A stretch of DNA of 7,869 nucleotides, from contig DDEP01000216.1 in the NCBI GenBank assembly GCA_002336465.1, forward strand, positions 1 to 7,869. Reading direction: 5' to 3'. Each line of letters opens with the position of its first letter. The stretch's first letter is position 1. The position numbers and the translations under genes are program-made. Below, in pieces: positions 6,057 to 7,869 of this stretch. The notes below the pieces were generated by a model. The model did not search any database. It saw nothing but the letters and a program-made list of their open reading frames with translations, and was not told where the DNA came from. The stretch comes from Pedobacter sp. UBA1951 (lineage in GTDB: Bacteria > Bacteroidota > Bacteroidia > Sphingobacteriales > Sphingobacteriaceae).

Positions 6057-6656
6057 TTATTTCTTGTCTTTAGCGTAAGCTTCGTTCAAGCCTTTTAAAA
6101 CTTCTGTAGTTACATCTAAGCCTGATTCAGCATATAAAATAGCACTATTTCCTTTTGCATAAGTTAATACCATTTTATAACCTTTGTCTTTAGCATAGGT
6201 TTTTAAGAACTCAGTTACTTTATTATATAAAGCCTCTTGCTCTTTTGCGTGCTCATTTTGCAAAGCAGCGCCAGCATTTTGCTGATAAGCCTGTAATTCT
6301 TGTTGCTTGCGTGCTAATCTTTGTTCAGTAGCAGCTCTTTGATCGGCAGGCAAACTATTGGCCTGCGATTGGTATTGTTGAACTTCGCGTTGGAAAGCCT
6401 GACCTTTTGAAGCTAAGTCATTATCTGCAGCTTTGCCTTTGGTTTCCATTTTTTTCTGTATATCTTTTGAATATTCGTATTTAGCTAGAAGCGTATCCGA
6501 ATTAACATATACAATGCTTTCTTTTTGAATGTCGGTTGAAGTTGTTTTTGCAGCACCGCTTTCGGTTTTAGGGGCGTTGTTGCTACAAGCAGCAATTACA
6601 GAAGCCAAAGCTACGGCTGTTGCAATCCCACCTAATTTTAATGCGTTTATTTTCAT
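6057..6656 (-). CDS. OmpH/Skp-family periplasmic chaperone-like lipoprotein
   Basis: The protein has 199 residues. A lipoprotein signal peptide ends in VIAAC, with the lipidated Cys at 24. After a low-complexity linker (25-45) the mature protein begins with SIVYVNSDTLLAKY (47-60), the typical first strand and turn of the OmpH/Skp fold. A long Gln-, Ala- and Lys-rich coiled coil (about 60-150) forms the tentacle helices. The closing KGYKMVLTYAKGNSAILYAE (158-177) returns to the beta body and is characteristic of the family. Skp trimers hold unfolded outer-membrane proteins in the periplasm. Bacteroidota often have lipidated versions, and a similar role is inferred. No acidic residues follow Cys24 (SNNAPK), so the known Bacteroidota surface-export signal is absent and a periplasm-facing location is likely. 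The gene is monocistronic, with a promoter box at 6677-6684. Confidence 0.93.
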   Translation of the reverse strand: MKINALKLGGIATAVALASVIAACSNNAPKTESGAAKTTSTDIQKESIVYVNSDTLLAKYEYSKDIQKKMETKGKAADNDLASKGQAFQREVQQYQSQANSLPADQRAATEQRLARKQQELQAYQQNAGAALQNEHAKEQEALYNKVTEFLKTYAKDKGYKMVLTYAKGNSAILYAESGLDVTTEVLKGLNEAYAKDKK

Positions 6657-6676
6657 TCTACTACTTTAAATTTTAA

Positions 6677-6684
6677 CAAATATA
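6677..6684 (-). promoter_or_regulatory. Putative -7 box TATATTTG for the OmpH-like gene
   Basis: This is an exact TAnnTTTG match on the - strand, 20 bases upstream of the start codon. A TTTT word at 6705-6708 sits 20 bases further upstream, where the -33 TTTG would be expected. The predicted 5' leader would be very short. Confidence 0.55.
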
Positions 6685-6754
6685 AAAATCAAAACCGAAA
6701 TCCTAAAAGCAAGTTTTTTTTCATGAATTTATTACAATTTTTATCGGCAAATAG

Positions 6755-6763
6755 TTATCCACA
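6755..6763 (+). promoter_or_regulatory. DnaA box TTATCCACA upstream of gyrB
   Basis: The nine bases match the high-affinity bacterial DnaA box (TTATnCACA) exactly. The site ends 26 bases before the gyrB -7 box and 58 bases before the gyrB start, so it touches or lies next to the expected -33 region. By eye I saw no second exact copy in the window, so this is not an origin cluster. Control of gyrB by DnaA is inference. Confidence 0.5.
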
Positions 6764-6789
6764 CCTGCCTGTTTTACACTAAAAATCGC

Positions 6790-6797
6790 TATTTTTG
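6790..6797 (+). promoter_or_regulatory. Putative -7 box TATTTTTG for gyrB
   Basis: This is an exact TAnnTTTG match 24 bases upstream of the gyrB ATG. No exact TTTG lies at the usual -33 spacing; the nearest T-rich word, TTTT at 6772-6775, is only 14 bases away. The position and the following AT-rich leader (TTAATTAAATTT) fit Bacteroidota promoters. Confidence 0.55.
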
Positions 6798-6821
6798 AAT
6801 CTTTAAGTATTAATTAAATTT

Positions 6822-7869
6822 ATGAGCGAAGAAACAGTTCAAAACTCAAATTATTCTGCAGATAATATTCAGGTACTAGAGGGCTTGGAAGCTGTACGTA
6901 AGCGTCCTTCGATGTACATTGGAGATACCGGAGTTAAAGGTTTACACCATTTGGTTTATGAGGTTGTAGATAACTCTATAGATGAGGCTTTAGCAGGATA
7001 TTGTACCGATATTTTTGTTACTATACATAAAGGGAACTCCATTACCGTAGAAGACAATGGTCGTGGTATTCCTACAGGAATCAATAAAAAGGAAGGCAAA
7101 TCGGCATTAGAGATTGTAATGACCGTGTTGCATGCCGGTGGTAAATTTGATAAAGATACCTACAAAGTATCAGGGGGTTTGCACGGTGTAGGGGTAAGTT
7201 GCGTTAACGCCTTGTCTATACACATGAAAACGATTGTGCACCGTGAAGGTAAAATATTTACACAGGAGTATGAAAGAGGTAAGCCGCTTTTTGAAGTAAA
7301 AGAAATTGGTGTATCAGATAAAACAGGAACGATACAAACATTCCAACCTGATACTGAAATCTTTACGCAGACTATTGAATACCGTTATGATACATTGGCC
7401 TCACGTTTACGTGAGCTAGCTTTTTTAAATAAAGGCATTAGTTTAACTTTAACTGATGAACGTGAAGTAAACGAAGATGGTTCATTCCTTTCAGAAACTT
7501 TTAAATCTGAAGGTGGATTAAAAGAATTTGTACAATTTTTAGATGGCACTCGCCCTTCTTTAATTCCTGAACCTATTTATGTAGAAGGAATAAAAAGTGG
7601 CATCCCGGTTGAACTGGCTATGCAATACAACGATAGCTACTCTGAAAACGTGCATTCGTATGTGAATAACATTAACACGCACGAAGGAGGAACGCATATT
7701 GCAGGTTTTAGACGTGGATTGACACGTACCTTAAAAGCTTACGCCGAGAAATCGGGATTACTTAAGAATGTTAAATTTGAGATTACGGGCGACGACTTTA
7801 GAGAAGGTTTAACAGCTGTAGTTTCTGTTAAAGTAGCAGAACCTCAATTTGAAGGACAGACCAAAACCA
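6822..7869 (+). CDS. gyrB: DNA gyrase subunit B, N-terminal part (3' end outside window)
   Basis: This is the ATPase subunit of gyrase, which with GyrA introduces negative supercoils into DNA. The first 349 residues are visible, covering the GHKL ATPase domain and most of the transducer domain. YIGDTGVKGLHHLVYEVVDN (32-51) contains the catalytic pair His43/Glu47 and Mg-binding Asn51. EDNGRGIP (77-84) has the adenine-contacting Asp78. VSGGLHGVGVSCVNALS (116-132) is the ATP lid. NTHEGGTH (285-292) is a transducer motif. The ATP-sensing QTK loop (346-348, within EGQTKT) falls at the very end of the window. The N-terminus (VLEGLEAVRKRPSMYIG) and spacing favour GyrB over the paralogue ParE. The ATG at 6822 is chosen because it gives the usual short extension before that signature. 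There is no Shine-Dalgarno sequence; the leader is AT-rich. An exact DnaA box lies upstream. Confidence 0.97.
   Translation, partial: MSEETVQNSNYSADNIQVLEGLEAVRKRPSMYIGDTGVKGLHHLVYEVVDNSIDEALAGYCTDIFVTIHKGNSITVEDNGRGIPTGINKKEGKSALEIVMTVLHAGGKFDKDTYKVSGGLHGVGVSCVNALSIHMKTIVHREGKIFTQEYERGKPLFEVKEIGVSDKTGTIQTFQPDTEIFTQTIEYRYDTLASRLRELAFLNKGISLTLTDEREVNEDGSFLSETFKSEGGLKEFVQFLDGTRPSLIPEPIYVEGIKSGIPVELAMQYNDSYSENVHSYVNNINTHEGGTHIAGFRRGLTRTLKAYAEKSGLLKNVKFEITGDDFREGLTAVVSVKVAEPQFEGQTKT

Noticed and set aside
6657..6821. Replication origin upstream of gyrB
   Set aside because: Only one DnaA box was found, with no box cluster, no dnaA or dnaN neighbour and no clear unwinding element. An isolated regulatory or chance site is more likely.

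Overview
The window looks like a chromosomal segment of a low-GC Bacteroidota, most probably a member of the Sphingobacteriaceae (Pedobacter or Mucilaginibacter type). I infer this from the sequence of the GyrB N-terminus, the Bacteroidota-style promoter boxes (TAnnTTTG) close to several genes, the lack of clear Shine-Dalgarno sequences before the starts, and the families present: a surface-associated repeat-type protein of the kind found with TonB-dependent receptors, an OmpH/Skp-type lipoprotein, and an OlsF-like two-domain acyltransferase. No mobile element, CRISPR array, tRNA or rRNA was seen.

Layout. Positions 1-990 (+) hold the 3' end of a large exported Asp/Gly-rich protein. It ends at a strong bidirectional hairpin terminator shared with a convergent gene (1055-2260, -) that encodes an exported transglutaminase-like cysteine-protease-fold protein. 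A 360-base AT-rich gap follows (2261-2624). It holds several inverted repeats, a cluster of GTTAA/TTAAC motifs, and a promoter-hairpin-terminator arrangement that could be a small RNA. Next is a 583-residue two-domain acyltransferase (2625-4376, -), which resembles bifunctional enzymes that build amino-acid-containing lipids such as ornithine or glycine lipids. It is divergent from a two-gene operon (4450-5879, +) of a membrane-anchored triple helix-hairpin-helix protein (ComEA-like) and adenine phosphoribosyltransferase (apt), separated by only 2 bases. A perfect 19-bp inverted-repeat terminator at 6003-6045 serves both apt and the convergent OmpH/Skp-like lipoprotein gene (6057-6656, -). That gene is divergent from gyrB (6822 to the window end, +), whose upstream region carries an exact DnaA box next to a good TAnnTTTG promoter box.

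How the genes relate. Most units are independent housekeeping or envelope genes packed as convergent and divergent pairs. Envelope functions dominate: surface protein, exported TGase-like protein, lipid synthesis, OMP chaperone-like lipoprotein. DNA and nucleotide functions come second: HhH protein, Apt, GyrB. I see no convincing defence island or wholly new system. The most testable oddities are the DnaA box at gyrB, the fused acyltransferase with Glu in its HX5(D/E) motif, the candidate small RNA at 2526-2620, and the folded 3' region of apt.
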